Source: Massospora cicadina
Taxonomy: Eukaryota > Entomophthoromycota > Entomophthoromycetes > Entomophthorales > Entomophthoraceae
Direction of reading: 5' to 3'
Assembly: GCA_022478985.1 (NCBI GenBank)
Contig: JAKSZP010017482.1
Span: forward strand, 19,565-83,564
DNA: 64,000 bases
The position numbers were made by a program, and so were the translations under genes. Shown in pieces: positions 1 to 12,468 of the stretch. Each line of letters starts with the position of its first letter. The first letter of the stretch is position 1. Below the pieces are notes generated by a model, which was not told where the DNA came from, ran no database searches, and worked only from the letters and a program-made list of their open reading frames with translations.

Positions 1-165
1 GGACATTCAACCTATTAAAGCTCTCAAATCTTGGCTTACTTTATCAGATTGGCTGATGTAGAGTCAAAAGTAGGTAGGACATGTCTGTGAGGTAATGATT
101 TGATATAATTAAGCCAATCACCTTGGGGATATACCAACATCCATTTATATAAGGACAAAATTCTT
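1..165 (-). repeat. LTR relic of the element A family
   Basis: This stretch aligns by eye with the middle of the two LTRs of element A (about 16565-16700 and 25740-25860). Shared blocks include GTAGGTA followed by a degenerate spacer, then CCAATCAC, TGGGG and TATACC. It is diverged and cut off by the window edge. The strand is inferred from the orientation of element A. It could be a solo LTR or the end of an element lying outside the window. Confidence 0.55.
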
Positions 166-1635
166 AAATTTATATTTTATACTATGTTGGCCTTTCATTT
201 TTTAGTTTTACTTACACTTGAAATATTAGCTTTAACTATATAAAGATTTAAATGATAAAAAGTAACTAAATAAAAGTGAATGTGCCAGAATTTGAATGAC
301 TGACTTTATAGAATTTAATTTTAGACCCAAAAAATGAGCCAATTATGCTAGAGGAGGTATTTATAAAATCAATTGTGTTTTTGATTCAGTTTATATTTAG
401 ATTAACTTGCTAATTAGACAAAATGATCACTAACTACTTAACAAAACCATTTTAAGTATCAAATCAAATGAATACTAAACTGCTCAGCCATAATGATATA
501 GTGAATACCATTGAGAACATATAGGCTTTCACTTGTTGCATACAAAACTTTTTATTTTACTATATAATAATTTTAAAATTAATAAACTTTCTCCATGAAA
601 AATACTTAAATGTGCAACTTTCATGGGGATTAGTCAAATGGTGTTGGAGTCTATAGAACATATACAGACAGATATATATACCAACATCCATTTTTATATA
701 ATAAATACTAGCCATTTGATACCCATGATTCACTATGATGTCTATAGATTTTAGACATAAAATTTATTAATTTATATTTTTATATTAAAGATAAACAATA
801 GCCATTCAGCTAAATCTGGTTGCTCAATTGAATCAACCAAAACCCACCAACCACTCAGCTAAACCTAACTGAACTTATCAAATCAACTAATAATTAATCA
901 CCCCTCAAAACTAAACTGTGTCCCATCATTTTGACCAAAAGCCATCAACCACTCAGCCAAACAAAATAAATCTATTAAATTTATAAAATAACACCAAACT
1001 TCCACTTGAAACTTTTCTATATATAAAATTATTGTGTATATAAAAAGTTTTCCAAACTATTAAATCAAATTCTACTTAACTTGCCAAAAGTTTTTATTAA
1101 CTAGGAAAGCCAAATTAAGCAAGTTTTTTAAAATTATAATAAACCTAACATACAGATGCCCTGCTTTGCTATGGTATTTAAAGTTTATCAGATGATAAGC
1201 TCACTGAAAGCCTATATGCTGTGCCAGCGCTACTCTTGAGCCACTCAGACTAACAGCTTCACTGTTGCCCTCATGGCTGGTGAGCTGATTATTATAACTA
1301 CTTTATCTACCTAAAACCCTTATACTGATTTTTATTTAGTTTTTGGGTGAGCAATTTGGTAAATTATTTGAAAATATTTGCAATTCATACCCACACACCC
1401 AAATTGATTGAACATATCAGACTTGAAGGTTTCATGTCAGTCAGTCAGTATATCAGTCAGTGAATGTGTTTTATAAGTAGATACTCAACACTGTATATTG
1501 CAAAATGCATATAGTTTACACTTGGACCAAATCTATTATAAGCTCTGATTTAAATTTGTGAACAATATTATATAAGTCAGGTTGGAATATGGCATTAACT
1601 TCAAAAAAGGCCTTATTAAGTAATTATAATTTCTT
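166..1635. other. AT-rich gene-free DNA
   Basis: I see no credible coding region, RNA gene or intact element here. The sequence is AT-rich, with short degenerate runs built from CCAACCACTCAGC-like blocks near 800-960 and a small TCAG microsatellite near 1438-1462. It is probably old transposon-derived or intergenic DNA. Confidence 0.5.
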
Positions 1636-1759
1636 TCTTTCCCATAATGATAACACTAGTTACTATGATTCAATTTAAACAGCAATTTTTGATAATTACA
1701 TGGAAGAGATGGGCGTATTCAAAAAAACCAATTAAACTGGGAGAAAGCCATAACAAGCA

Positions 1760-3179
1760 ATGGAAAAAATGGTGAGCCAAAAGGCAAGAAATGCCCTGGA
1801 GGGGGACCAGGAAACCTGGCCACTATAACCACAAACTGAGACGGTGTCTCAGTTTGTGGAGTTCATCATGAAACACAACCAGTACTTGGAAATCCAGCAT
1901 AGCCAACCCCTTTTGAAGGTAGAGCACAGGCTCTGAATCTACCTAGAGGTTGAGTCACCAACTCTTTGGGAGAAAGTGTGTGAGGCACAGGCCTCCCTCT
2001 TCCCTATGCGGTGTACACTAACATGGAAATAGTCCCACGTGGCTGGGTCAATTTGGACTTTGTGACTGAATAAGATGCAGACACCACCGCAAAAGTATTC
2101 ATCAAAGCTGTCCTCCCCAAGTGCAAATGAATTGTGCGCATTGTGCACACCAGATGGAACAAAAAGAACACTTTTTTAATCTCATTTGACTCACTCCTCA
2201 CCAACCTCCCACACAAGCAAAGTGAGGAGGAGCTCTGAGCTGGACTTTAACACTATGGAGATATTAAACAGCTTGAATTACAAAGATTTCAACAAATGAC
2301 AAATCTGTGCACAGGAAAGGCAATCACAATAATCCATCCAATCCATAAGGTGGCCGCAAATCTCACAAGAATCCCTCATGCAGTGCAGTTTCACCTCCCA
2401 GATGGGAATGTGTCAGAGCCATTCCATGTCACACTGAAACGTGCACGCCTATTTTCAACCACTGAACTGCATTGGGGAACAAGGAACATGCATGCCCCAT
2501 GAAGGAGTACATCATGGCCTCAGAATTTTGTGATGACGCCATGGACAAAAATGACACCGAATTCGCCAAATGATTGATGCCAACCACGCATTCCAATGGG
2601 GAGAGGATGGGCAATGCCTCATCATATACCCAGTAACACTCAAAGCATGCAAAATGATGCAGAAGGCCTGCAAACAGGAAGCGGCCAAGGCTGCATCACT
2701 TGCGGCCTCTGCCATTGGCCCTGGCAAAAAATAGGAAGACATTGAGGAAATCAGCTGAGCCAACCAATCAGAACAGACTTCCCAAGCTTAGGAGGACATG
2801 GAGGAAATTATCTGAGTCACCCAATCAGAGAAATATGCCCAAAATGAAAATTTTCTCAACAATGTGGCTGAATTACCAAATATTATCAATCAAGTAAACT
2901 TAGCAGAACAATTTGGCTCCACTATGGGCGAAAAAGCAGGACACAATTCTCCAAATTTTCCCCCAAAAACAAAGAAAAAAATCAGCGCACTGCAACAGTC
3001 CACCATGGATCACAAGCGGAAGAATATGTCACAAATTCCAAAACTGCAATGTCCGCTATAAATCAACACTGAATATGAAATTGGACAATGCCACAGAATA
3101 TACTGGCCCAATGACACAAAGAAAGGATAGTAATAAGGGCGTTGGGTGTGGGCTGGGCGGCCCTCCCAACTGCTCCTGA
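1760..3179 (+). pseudogene. LINE copy 1 ORF1 (Gag-like) relic
   Basis: Fragments in several frames match the ORF1 of LINE copy 2. The clearest is NQYLEIQHSQPLL against NQYINTPHSQPLL, followed by LWEKVCE against LWEKFCE and by CTGKAI. ORF1 proteins of this kind bind LINE RNA in the ribonucleoprotein particle. An ATG at 1760 heads the first readable fragment and is taken as the likely original start. The frame is lost within about 100 codons and shifts repeatedly after that. The C-terminal part is lysine- and asparagine-rich. No intact zinc knuckle is readable. Confidence 0.6.
1829..1859. repeat. Perfect 14-bp inverted repeat (hairpin)
   Basis: The arms CCACAAACTGAGAC and GTCTCAGTTTGTGG are exact reverse complements separated by GGT. 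The hairpin lies inside the ORF1 relic of LINE copy 1. No matching hairpin is apparent at the equivalent place in LINE copy 2. Confidence 0.85.
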
Positions 3180-3198
3180 GGCGCCACAGGCACCTTCA

Positions 3199-6100
3199 AT
3201 GACAATAGGAACACTAAACATTGTGGGAGCCAGGGCTCATGTGTCCCAAGCCAAAAAGCTGGACTTTCTGCAAAAACCCCTGAAGATATCTTGGCCATCC
3301 AAGAAACCCACTGTCTACAGGGGGATGAGGGATCCTGGTCAGCCAGGGTCTCACCATCCCTATTGGTATGGATGACACACCGTGGGGTGGTCATCAGAAA
3401 TAACAAAAAAATAAAAAACACAAACCCCTCCTTATATTTGCATGGCCACATACTGGTTGCAACGGTCATAAACCAAGAGGATACAATTTTGATAGCAAGC
3501 ATCTATACACAGTGCACTGCAGATGATAAGAAAAAATTCCCTGAAACTATCCAAACACTCGCCCTCCCACCTGATATCAATCTACTGGACGACTTCAACT
3601 GCTGGGATAACCCAAACATGGACTGATGGCCTAATACCAGGGGATAACCAACGGGGCACAACGAGTTCTGTGAAATGAAGGCATCCCTAGGTCTACATGA
3701 TACCCTCCCCCTGGGTCACAATTCCTTCCCAACATTACCCGTCCCAACATGCATGAGGACGCTCATCGCAACGAGCTGCATCGACTACATACTCACACCA
3801 AAAACCCACTGCTTGAACATTTCCAGATTTGCAACAAAAACTAAATTTCTCTGACCACAACTCATTTTGGTGCAGCTCTCACCACCCTGAACTCCCACAC
3901 AGGGGTTGACCTGGAGGAAGCTACACCCAGAAAACATAAAATTACCTGAAATTTATGACTGGGTTAAACATTAGGCCATGAACCCATAATTTACAACCCC
4001 ATTTATATCAGATCCCATCAAAACCTGGGCAATTTTCAAAGCCTAACTAACAAATAAAACTCATCACATCACCTCATATAAGTACACCGCTGACACAGCC
4101 ACAATCAGGAGCACCTTAGCAGAACTGGACCACATTAAGCTCAACGCCCCAAAGTCTGGCTAAAGCCCCAACTGGGGACACAAATGGGTGAAAATATCAG
4201 CCCACCTAAATGCTCTCATTTTCAAACACCAGCACAGAATCAAAGTATCAAGAAAAGGTAAGTTCATATAAAAAAATAAAACCTGCTTGACATACTTCAT
4301 CCGCCAGTTCCACTCCCACAGCAACCAGCCCGCATGCACACAGGTCCACAAAATTGATAGCACCATGACAACAGACCCAACGGAGGTTAAAATGGAAGTA
4401 CATCGCTACTACACTGAACTATATCTCAACACCCCAATGGACCCCAAAAAACTAAAGATTTTATACACAAGCCAGAATACAAAGCACACCGCCAGACTAC
4501 AACCTCCTAAACATAATAACAAAGGAGGAACTCTGGGACACAGTCCGCGGTGCACCTCATAGGAAATGCCCAGGGCCTGATGGGATACCATACGAATTTT
4601 AAAAAAATATTTCAAGCAAATCGCCCCCTCTTAGCATACATGAACCAGTGCCTGCTGGGGACACGTCTCCTACCTGGTGGCCAGGACTCCTATGTCATAA
4701 CCCTGTACAAAAAGGGGGCCAAATTGGGCCTGGCCAACTGGCGCCCAAATGACTCTCTAACGCAGATACAAAAAATACTTACAAAAATTTTATCATCCAG
4801 ATTAGGCACAATAACCTCCAATATCCTATCACCCAATCAATTTGGGTTCATACCAGAGCGTTCAATCTGGACCAATATGCACTCCATCGCCAACATATGT
4901 CAAACTCAAAGCATCTGGAGCCCTGGTATTCCTAGACCAGGAGAAGGCATATGACCGCGTTAGCTGGCCGTACCTGAAGGAATGCCTGAGCGCCTTCAAA
5001 CTCCCACCCAGATTCATAAATTGAAAGATGCTCCTTACAGAATCTGCACCCATGGCTGTATGCGGCCCTGGCTTTCTAACCAACAAAATCACACAACGCA
5101 GAGGGCTCAAACAAGGGGACCCCCTCAGCCCACTGCTGTATAACTTCAGCTTTGATCCACTCCTTCACGTTGCTAACTCACGCCTTATGGGCATAATCGC
5201 ACAGGGCCATTCATCAGCCAAGATACTAGCCTTAGCGGATGACTGCATGACAGGTATAGCTAACAACTATGATGCCCGCCATCTGGAACGCACATTAGAG
5301 GAATATTTTATTGTGAGAAACGCATCGCTCAACAAAAGGAAAATGGAAATAATCCTCTTAGGTAAGTGCACCAACAACTGGGCTACAACACCCAAACCTC
5401 ACAGCCCCCCATAAAGAAACAACCCCCTCATCCTTAACTTCACATCACCACCTTCAACCAGCCATGTCCGCCACCTTGAGGTATGGCTGGAGACAGGAGG
5501 GTACGCCAATGAGACAATGGAAAACAACCTACTACAACAGATGTCTAACCACGTCGCCTCCCTTAATGGAAGATCTCCAGGACTAATGGGGTGAGTAAAA
5601 GTTGTCAACTCACTCATCCTACTGATGATGTGGTTCCCCGCACATGAAATACCCTTCTCACCTACTTTCATGTCCTCAATCCGCGCATTAATCCAGCGAT
5701 GGCTGTGGCCTGGGACCCATCCTCCCATACGGATGGAAACACTCTTTAGCCCATTTCCCAGTGGAGGCATGGGACTAATGGACTTTGAGGTTTACGCCAA
5801 CCGTATACTGGGCACCTGGATAAAGGAAGCACTTGCCTCAGACCTCCTACAACAACACTGGTCCATAGCAGCGAGGGTCAACTTTGCACAAGCGCTAAAA
5901 CTATCAAACCCACACAACCCATACAGCCTGCTCACATACCTTGCAAAATGCCCCACTTCAGCGGACCATATGGAATTCCCCACACTTCAAACGCCTCCTC
6001 CGCACCATTTGACACATGGGGTGGTCTTTCACACTCACAGGCACTAGTCAGGAAGGGGAAGGCCTAGAGCCTACTTTACGATAAGAAACCCAGAGGACAG

Positions 6101-6813
6101 CCCCCAGAGGGACACACATGATGTGGCCTCAGTCATAGCAAGAACTGACTACCTGGATGCTCTAGACATCCCATATGACCTCACAATGCAGAAGACAATA
6201 TGGAGGCTAAAACATCATCCGCTCCTCCAACTAAGGGTAAGAGCTAACACCTGGCGCTGCCTCAGAAGAACCTACAGAAAGGCAGATCTCTCCAACTCTC
6301 TCCATGCAAAGTGTGCAGTGTGTGGATGGGATGGCACCCTACACCACCACCTTAAAGCATGCCCCCCATCAAGAGCCATATGGCGGAAAGTTGCACACCT
6401 GCTAAGGATCCAAAATAACCAGAAATTATCTGTCTCCAGGAGCCTCCTTGCGCTCTGACTTAAATTCCCAATACCACCTACCATCTGCTCCCTAATAGTA
6501 ACCATCACAATGTGGACAATCAACACCATAGCTTTATATGTGTTCAAGGGAACCATATTAACCATCTGTGGGATAATCAGTAGATTTCACGTTCACCTAC
6601 TGCAACACTCAAGCCTGGCTTTTTTGGATACATAAAGCTAAGGCAGCAAAGGATTGTAGAGTCTTGGTTTCCAGCATGGTTTCTACACATGGACACCTTC
6701 CTCCACACCTGCTCCATAACAGGGGAAACCCCCTTGGAGTAGCGCACTCAACCCCCCACACCTGGTGGTACCAGCTGGCAACAGGGGTAGCTCTTCTACT
6801 CTGGGGTGCCTAA
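3199..6813 (+). pseudogene. LINE copy 1 ORF2 (endonuclease-RT) relic
   Basis: ORF2 of a LINE, which nicks the target DNA and reverse-transcribes its own RNA there. The AP-type endonuclease begins at ATG 3199 with GTLNIVGAR, and the catalytic-region motif IQETHC follows near 3295, one frame away. The RT shows LVFLDQEKAYDRVSW (about 4925-4970), KQGDPLSPLLYNFS (about 5110-5150) and a LADDC palm motif (about 5230). A C-terminal CX2C...H...C finger (CAVCGWDGTLHHHLKAC) lies near 6310-6362. No RNase H domain is seen. The product ends LLWGA then TAA at 6811-6813, as in LINE copy 2. It is broken by several frameshifts and stops. Confidence 0.8.
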
Positions 6814-6913
6814 TTTAGTTACACTTTTCCTTCCCCTATCCCCTTAAGTATTTTGATATTGCTTATCCCCTGGTCGGCTTACCTTGGTTAAGTAAAAGTG
6901 TTTATAATTTCTT

Positions 6914-7148
6914 GATTATTTTATACTTTTTAGTGTCTTTTTTTGAAGGTGTTCTTTTTCCCCAAAATTGTAGCTAGTTTTTTTTCCATTTTTTAGAAAG
7001 CAGGTCTTTTTCTAATTTTTTTGATACAGGTTTTTTCTCCCCAAAAATCTGGTCATTTTTTCAAGATTGCTTCTTTTCCCACTTTTCACAACTCATTATA
7101 TCTATATACTTTTTGAACACTCTCTATTTCTACATAAAGATAAAAATC
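6914..7148. other. AT-rich spacer between the two LINEs
   Basis: T-rich DNA between the 3' end of LINE copy 1 and the TSD of LINE copy 2. Runs of TTTTT dominate. No gene is seen. Confidence 0.6.
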
Positions 7149-7457
7149 AACATATAATAATTTAAAACTTTTCTTTCTCGTTGCAAACACTTTTGCAACC
7201 CATCTAATTCAAGACTAAATTTAGTTTGATAATCTCATAGAGGGGATTAGTCTGCGCCCATGTCTGGGAGCAGTTGGGCAAGCAAGGCAAGAGGAGCAGG
7301 CGGAAGGCCCGCGGCCTCTAACATTTGAAAACGCCCCGGAGAATCTGGCGGAATAGAAAAAAATCTAAAAAAACCAGCGGTCACAATTTCCCCGGAGATA
7401 CTCACGTGGCAAGCACAATGCAACCAGTACATCAACACGCCACATTCCCAGCCACTT

Positions 7458-8702
7458 TTGTCGGTGGAATTTGGAGTCCATGTGTATCTGGACATCCAAA
7501 AAATGGCCCTATGGGAAAAATTTTGTGAAGATGTACACAAAATTTTATCGACTGCAGTATATGTTGCACCTCACTCCATGTCGCATGGTTGGCTGGACCT
7601 TGGTTTTGAAAACAAAATAGCAGCAGATGAGGCTGCAGCGGTGCGCGTAGTGGTCAACCTCCCCGAAGGGCAATGGGTCATCAAAACTAAACGCACCAGA
7701 TGGACAAAATCAAACCAAATTTTCCTCACATTTGACTATTTGCCTACTACGGTAAAACGTGACATTTTGGAGCAACACCTGAAAGATGGTCTCGCCATAT
7801 ACAGCGAAATACAATCCTTCAAAATGCAACGTTTCACGCTGATGCCACACCTGTGCACTGGCAAAGCCATCGCAGTTCTGACCCCAACTGAGGAGATCGC
7901 GAAGGACCTAACCCAGATCCTGCACTCCACCTTTATTGACATCGCAGGGCACACCACCCACCCATTCCGGGTAACCGTGGACAGCGCGCCCCCCATTTGC
8001 ACCCACTGTGATGCATTCAGCTATAAGGCACATGCATGCCCCATTAAAGAGGGCGTTACATTCCAAGAGCACCCCTCGGCGGCCATGGCCAGCGGAGAGG
8101 CGCACTATGAACCAACTGCAAGCACCAAAGAGGCTTTCCCGTGGGGAGCACAAGGCTGCTACCTATTGGTAAAGCCCATCTCCCCGCAGGAGCAGAAGAA
8201 GGCCAAGCAGGCCCATAGAACCACGGCCAAGGAAGCGGCCAAGGTCACCACCACCATCCCACACTCACAACGCCAGGAGGACATGGAGACCTTCACAGCG
8301 GAAGCAACTTGGGAATCCATCTTTCAATCAGATTGGGAGGCCCAAGCTGAACGGGCCACTCAATCCAAGGATCCGATGAGAGATTTGATCTCACCCAATC
8401 GCTGCACCCAAGCCCCAGTTGAAACTGACTTGGGACCTATCCCAACCAAAAAATTTTTTTTTTCCCCACTTGACAGTGCACCAAACTTATCCGCACCGCA
8501 AAAAATTCGTCCAACGTCAGAAAAACAAAAAGCGAAGGCCAAAGCCAATGTGACTCTTTCCGCAAAAATTAACAAAAACCCCAATAGTGTTGCTGCTAAT
8601 ACCTGTGCTGCTGTGAAAGCCCGTGGGGACCTGGAAGAGGCTGGTGGGCCAGGGGCCCACCCCCTCACACTTAAGGTGCGATGGGGGAAACCTTCACTCT
8701 AG
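7458..8702 (+). CDS. LINE copy 2 ORF1 (Gag-like RNA-binding protein)
   Basis: An uninterrupted frame of about 414 codons. The nominal start is TTG, but the frame is open upstream to 7329 without an in-frame ATG, and conserved residues upstream (NQYINTPHSQPLL) match LINE copy 1. The true start has therefore been lost or lies before 7329. Residues 70-150 contain GWLDLGFENK and a structured region that may correspond to the RNA-binding fold. A Cys/His cluster CTHCDAFSYKAHAC resembles, but does not fit, the CX2CX4HX4C knuckle seen in the ORF1 at 42.3-43.7 kb. The C-terminal half is lysine-, alanine- and proline-rich. It overlaps the start of ORF2 by 22 bp in a different frame. Confidence 0.8.
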   Translation: MSVEFGVHVYLDIQKMALWEKFCEDVHKILSTAVYVAPHSMSHGWLDLGFENKIAADEAAAVRVVVNLPEGQWVIKTKRTRWTKSNQIFLTFDYLPTTVKRDILEQHLKDGLAIYSEIQSFKMQRFTLMPHLCTGKAIAVLTPTEEIAKDLTQILHSTFIDIAGHTTHPFRVTVDSAPPICTHCDAFSYKAHACPIKEGVTFQEHPSAAMASGEAHYEPTASTKEAFPWGAQGCYLLVKPISPQEQKKAKQAHRTTAKEAAKVTTTIPHSQRQEDMETFTAEATWESIFQSDWEAQAERATQSKDPMRDLISPNRCTQAPVETDLGPIPTKKFFFSPLDSAPNLSAPQKIRPTSEKQKAKAKANVTLSAKINKNPNSVAANTCAAVKARGDLEEAGGPGAHPLTLKVRWGKPSL

Positions 8703-11700
8703 GGATGCTGAATATCGCTGGACTCAAGGCCTCCCCATCCCGGGCTAGGAAACTGAGTTTTTTACAAAATAATTTACCCGTGGATATCCTGGCCATCCAG
8801 GAAACCCACTGTCCATGAGGTTCCGAGGATGCTTGGAAAACAATGCTCCTACCATCCCTATCCTTTTGGTCGAAGCACTGTGGGGTGCTAATTCAGAAAA
8901 ACAATTTTTTCAAATTTACATCTTCAGAAACATTCCTAAATGACTGAGTGCTCGTTGTCACCTTCTCATGGGCCGATGTTGCACACACAATCATCAACAT
9001 TTACGCCCCAAACGGTGCACAAGAGCGTCAGGAATTTTTCTCGTCGGTCAAAAACCCTCCCACTACCCCCCAATTCTTTCCTAATTGGTGACATGAACTG
9101 TTAGCTAACCTCACCAACGGACCGGTGGCCGCCCTCACCCCACGCCCCACAGGGTCACGTAGAACTACGCGTTCTAAAAGCAACCCTTGGGTTAATGGAT
9201 GCGCTGCCATGACATGCCCCACTGCTCAAAAACATGATGCGTCCCCACGTCCACAACGGCCAATTAAGGTCCATGACCCGCATTGACCTTAGTCTAGCGC
9301 CAGCGAAATTTCAACCCCACATCTTCCACTTCAAAACAACAAAAATGGAATTCTCTGACCACCAACTGGTCTCAATAACATACCACTTACCCGTCACAGT
9401 TGCAAAGGCCCCACATTGGTGCAAAATCCGCCCCCCAGAGCTTGCGTCACCAGGATTTTCCACGTGGGTGGAAGAGGCAACTTTGGCAAAATTGTTTGTT
9501 GCACCATTTTGTGCGGACCCCATTTCCACATGGGCAACTTTCAAAGAAGACACCATCCGCCACTATTGCCATCTCTCATCCAGACGCTCACGAGCCACAT
9601 TGGCGGTTATATCATGTGCGCTGGCAGAATTGGCCCACTTGGAGTCCAACATTCCAGCCTCAGGATATAGCCCTGCATGGGGCCAGAAGTGGGCGGAGGC
9701 AGTAGCCCACCTCAACGCACTTGAAAGGCAACACAAACATCGGGTTTGTGTCCAATACAGGGCCACACGCATCACTAAAGGCAACAAGTGCACTGCATAC
9801 TTCTTCAAAAATTTTTTTGCACCATGCCAGAGCGTGGCCTGCACACAGGTGCAAAGATCACACAATTCTATTGTGGACACACTGGCTGAAGTGGCAATCG
9901 AAACGCAAAGATATTACTCCAAGTTATACTGAGCTGAACCAATTCAGCCAGCTGAAATGGTGGAATTTCTCGACAGAGCTCATATCCACACCATTTTCCA
10001 ATACCCGGAAATAATGAATTTAATTACTCCGAACGAATTATGGACTACCATTCACGGTGCGCCAAACTGAAAATGCCTAGGCCCAGATGGCATTCCATAT
10101 GAGTTCTACAAAAAATATTTTAAATATATATCCCCATTGCTGCTAGCCTCACTCAACCAAAGCCTGTTGGAAACGCGCCTCCTACCAGGAGGACATGAGG
10201 CTTTTACAGTCACACTCTTCAAGAAAGGGGATAGGCTAGACTTAGCCAACTGGCGCCCCATTTCTCTAACAAACACAGACACCAAAATTTTAACAAAAAA
10301 CATGGCTAACCATTTAGGGACTGTAGCATCTGCCACCATCTCTCCAGAACAATTTGGTTTCATCCCCAGAAGGTTGATTTGGGATATCGTGCACTCTGTG
10401 GCTAATGTGTGTCAGTCCACAGCCTCTGGGGCACTTGTATTCTTGGACCAACAAAAGGCCTATGATAGAGTAAACTGGGAATACCTTAGGCCTGCCTCCA
10501 ACAATTCCGCCTACCTCCCCGCTTCATTAACTGGGTGATGCTGCTCATGGAATCTGCAACAATGGCTGTGCGCTGCCCAGGTTTCCTAACGGAAGTAGTC
10601 CATCCTCAAAGGGGCCTGCGACAAGGGGACCCCCTGAGCCCACTCTTATACAACTTCAGCCTTGACCCACTACTGCGAAATGTGAATGCCCAACTCACTG
10701 GGGTCCATGTGCCAGGCCAAACCCCAGTCAAGATAAGCATTTGTAGATGATTGCGTGGTGGGGGTGTCTAATAGCAAAGATGCACGCACGCTTGAAGCCC
10801 TCATCCAGGAATATTCTCAGGTAAGCAACGCGGCACTGAACGCCTCCAAAACCGAAATCATCCTCCTTGGTCAGTTTCAGAACTGCTGGGCCCCAGCAAG
10901 TAGTTCCCAACCCAGCCCAGCTGCTCGCCCAAGTCCACGCCTTACTAACTCAAACACACCGCTCCACTGGTGCTCCCCTTTGTGCCGCGACCTACCATAG
11001 GACTGGTACGCCATCTGGGCGTGTGGTTGTAGGCAGGAGGATACGCGTCAGCAGTAATGGAGGGCCATATACTGGACAACGTGACGAAGCGAATCGCCTC
11101 TCTCAGAGCCTACCCTACTACCCTCACTGGCAGGGTTGTTCTTGCCAACTCTATGCTCCTATCCAAAGTCTGGTTTGGAGCCCACGCCATCCCCTTCTCC
11201 CCAAGCTTCTTAAAATCCCTGTATGCTTTGCTACAAGGTTGGCTTTGGTCAGGCCGCCCTCCACCAGTACGGCTAGAGGTCATTTTTGGCCCTCATCATC
11301 ATGGTGGCATGGGCCTACTTGACTTCAAAGCCCATGCCGCCAAGATCCTAGGCACCTGGATTACAGCCGTCACTGCTCCTACACTCCCATCCCAACACTG
11401 GTCCCGCGTGGCCCACTCCAACTTCTCCTGAGCCTTGGGCCTCAACAATCCATCAAACCCCCACTCCCTGATGAAATACCTCGCATCACACACATCAGCC
11501 ACGGGTCCTCACGGGACCAAAACCCACTACAAATGAATCCTACTCTCCATGCGAAGCGCAGAGTGGAGAATTCGTATTAGTGGACATACAACCCAAAGAG
11601 GCCGCCCCTCTCCTCAGTTCACACAAGAGGTACAGGGGCTACCCATCCATGATGGCGTGATCCCCATTCGACCCCAAGTCCTATCCAGGGTGGACTACCT

Positions 11701-12372
11701 GGACATGATGGACATCCCTTATTCCACTGAGACCCAAAAGACTATCTGGAAATACGCACACCATCCTCTGTTGCAGCCTCAAGTCCGCTCCCATGTGTGT
11801 GGCGCTGCCTGAGGCGGGTGTATCATACAGCTGAGCGCTCTAATGCTTTACACTCATCCTGTGTCGTGTGTGGCCAGTATGGAACGCTGTTTCACCGCCT
11901 GGAGAAGTGCCCCACCTCTAAAATAATATGGCGCGAAGTCCAACGTCTGCTAGGCCAGGATCAAACACATCCCTTCAGTCTGTCAAGAGATATGTTTGCT
12001 TCATCAATGGCCTCCCCCTCCCACCCTCCCTTTGTGCTCTGGTGGTTGCAATCGCCACGTGGACTATCCACACGATTGTCTTGGATGCCATCGCCAGATC
12101 CATCCCCACCCTCCCTGAAGCTGTCCACAGATTCCAGTCTCATTAGGTGGATCACTTTCAAGCGTGGATGTTTGGATATCTCCCACCACGTCGCCGGCAG
12201 CTGGTCTCCTCCTGGTTCCCAGTCTGGTTCATCAAATCAGACCTTTTCCTCCACACATGCTCAATAGTGGCTACGCCCCCTACACACGTTCCCTCCCAGT
12301 TCCCATAAGTGGCGTTCCCGCTGGCAACAAGAGATAGCATCGCTTCTCTGGGGTGCCTCACCTGATAACTAA
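8681..12372 (+). pseudogene. LINE copy 2 ORF2 (endonuclease-RT), frameshifted
   Basis: The start is ATG 8681, inside the end of ORF1, and a stop after LLWGASPDN at 12370-12372 gives a normal length of about 1230 codons. The endonuclease opens with LGMLNIAGLKA and carries LAIQETHC before a stop at about 8817. The RT shows LVFLDQQKAYDRVNW (about 10438-10480), RQGDPLSPLLYNFS (about 10620-10660) and FVDD at 10740-10751. A C-terminal finger CVVCGQYGTLFHRLEKC lies near 11860-11910. No RNase H is seen. At least five frame changes and several stops (for example near 8817, 8943 and 10068) inactivate it. Where LINE copy 1 can be compared, some stops replace Trp or Arg codons by transitions. Confidence 0.85.
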
Positions 12373-12468
12373 GTTTTGTCTCGTCTGAGTCATATTCAGA
12401 AGTTTCCATCCCATGGTTGGCCTTCCCCGCAATAAATTTAAATTTAAATTTAAACATATAATAATTTA

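Larger units (their letters stand above)
1636..6901 (+). mobile_element. LINE copy 1 (non-LTR retrotransposon), decayed
   Basis: A two-ORF LINE: ORF1 with a Gag-like product, then ORF2 with endonuclease, reverse transcriptase and a C-terminal zinc finger. It is colinear with LINE copy 2, located 260 bp downstream. The ends are proposed from a 12-bp direct repeat TTATAATTTCTT at 1624-1635 and 6902-6913, which would be the target-site duplication. The 3' UTR ends in a GCTTACC block also seen in the other LINE ends here. Many stops and frameshifts make it inactive. The 5' end is less secure than the 3' end. Confidence 0.7.
7165..12452 (+). mobile_element. LINE copy 2, full length with TSD
   Basis: A complete non-LTR retrotransposon of about 5.3 kb bounded by the 16-bp direct repeat AACATATAATAATTTA at 7149-7164 and 12453-12468. 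It has a short 5' UTR, ORF1, an overlapping ORF2, a 3' UTR and a 3' tail of repeated AATTTA units (about 12431-12452). An exact 16-bp TSD and a simple-repeat tail are the expected products of target-primed reverse transcription. It is the best preserved LINE here, although ORF2 is frameshifted. The layout is L1-like or Tad-like without a visible RNase H domain. The clade cannot be fixed by eye. Confidence 0.9.

Noticed and set aside
3056..3502. 148-codon open frame on the minus strand
   Set aside because: It is antisense to the LINE copy 1 ORF1/ORF2 junction, which is supported by homology to LINE copy 2. No recognisable domain.
8360..8668. 102-codon minus-strand frame
   Set aside because: Shadow of the intact ORF1 of LINE copy 2, with alanine- and leucine-rich composition that follows from the sense codons.
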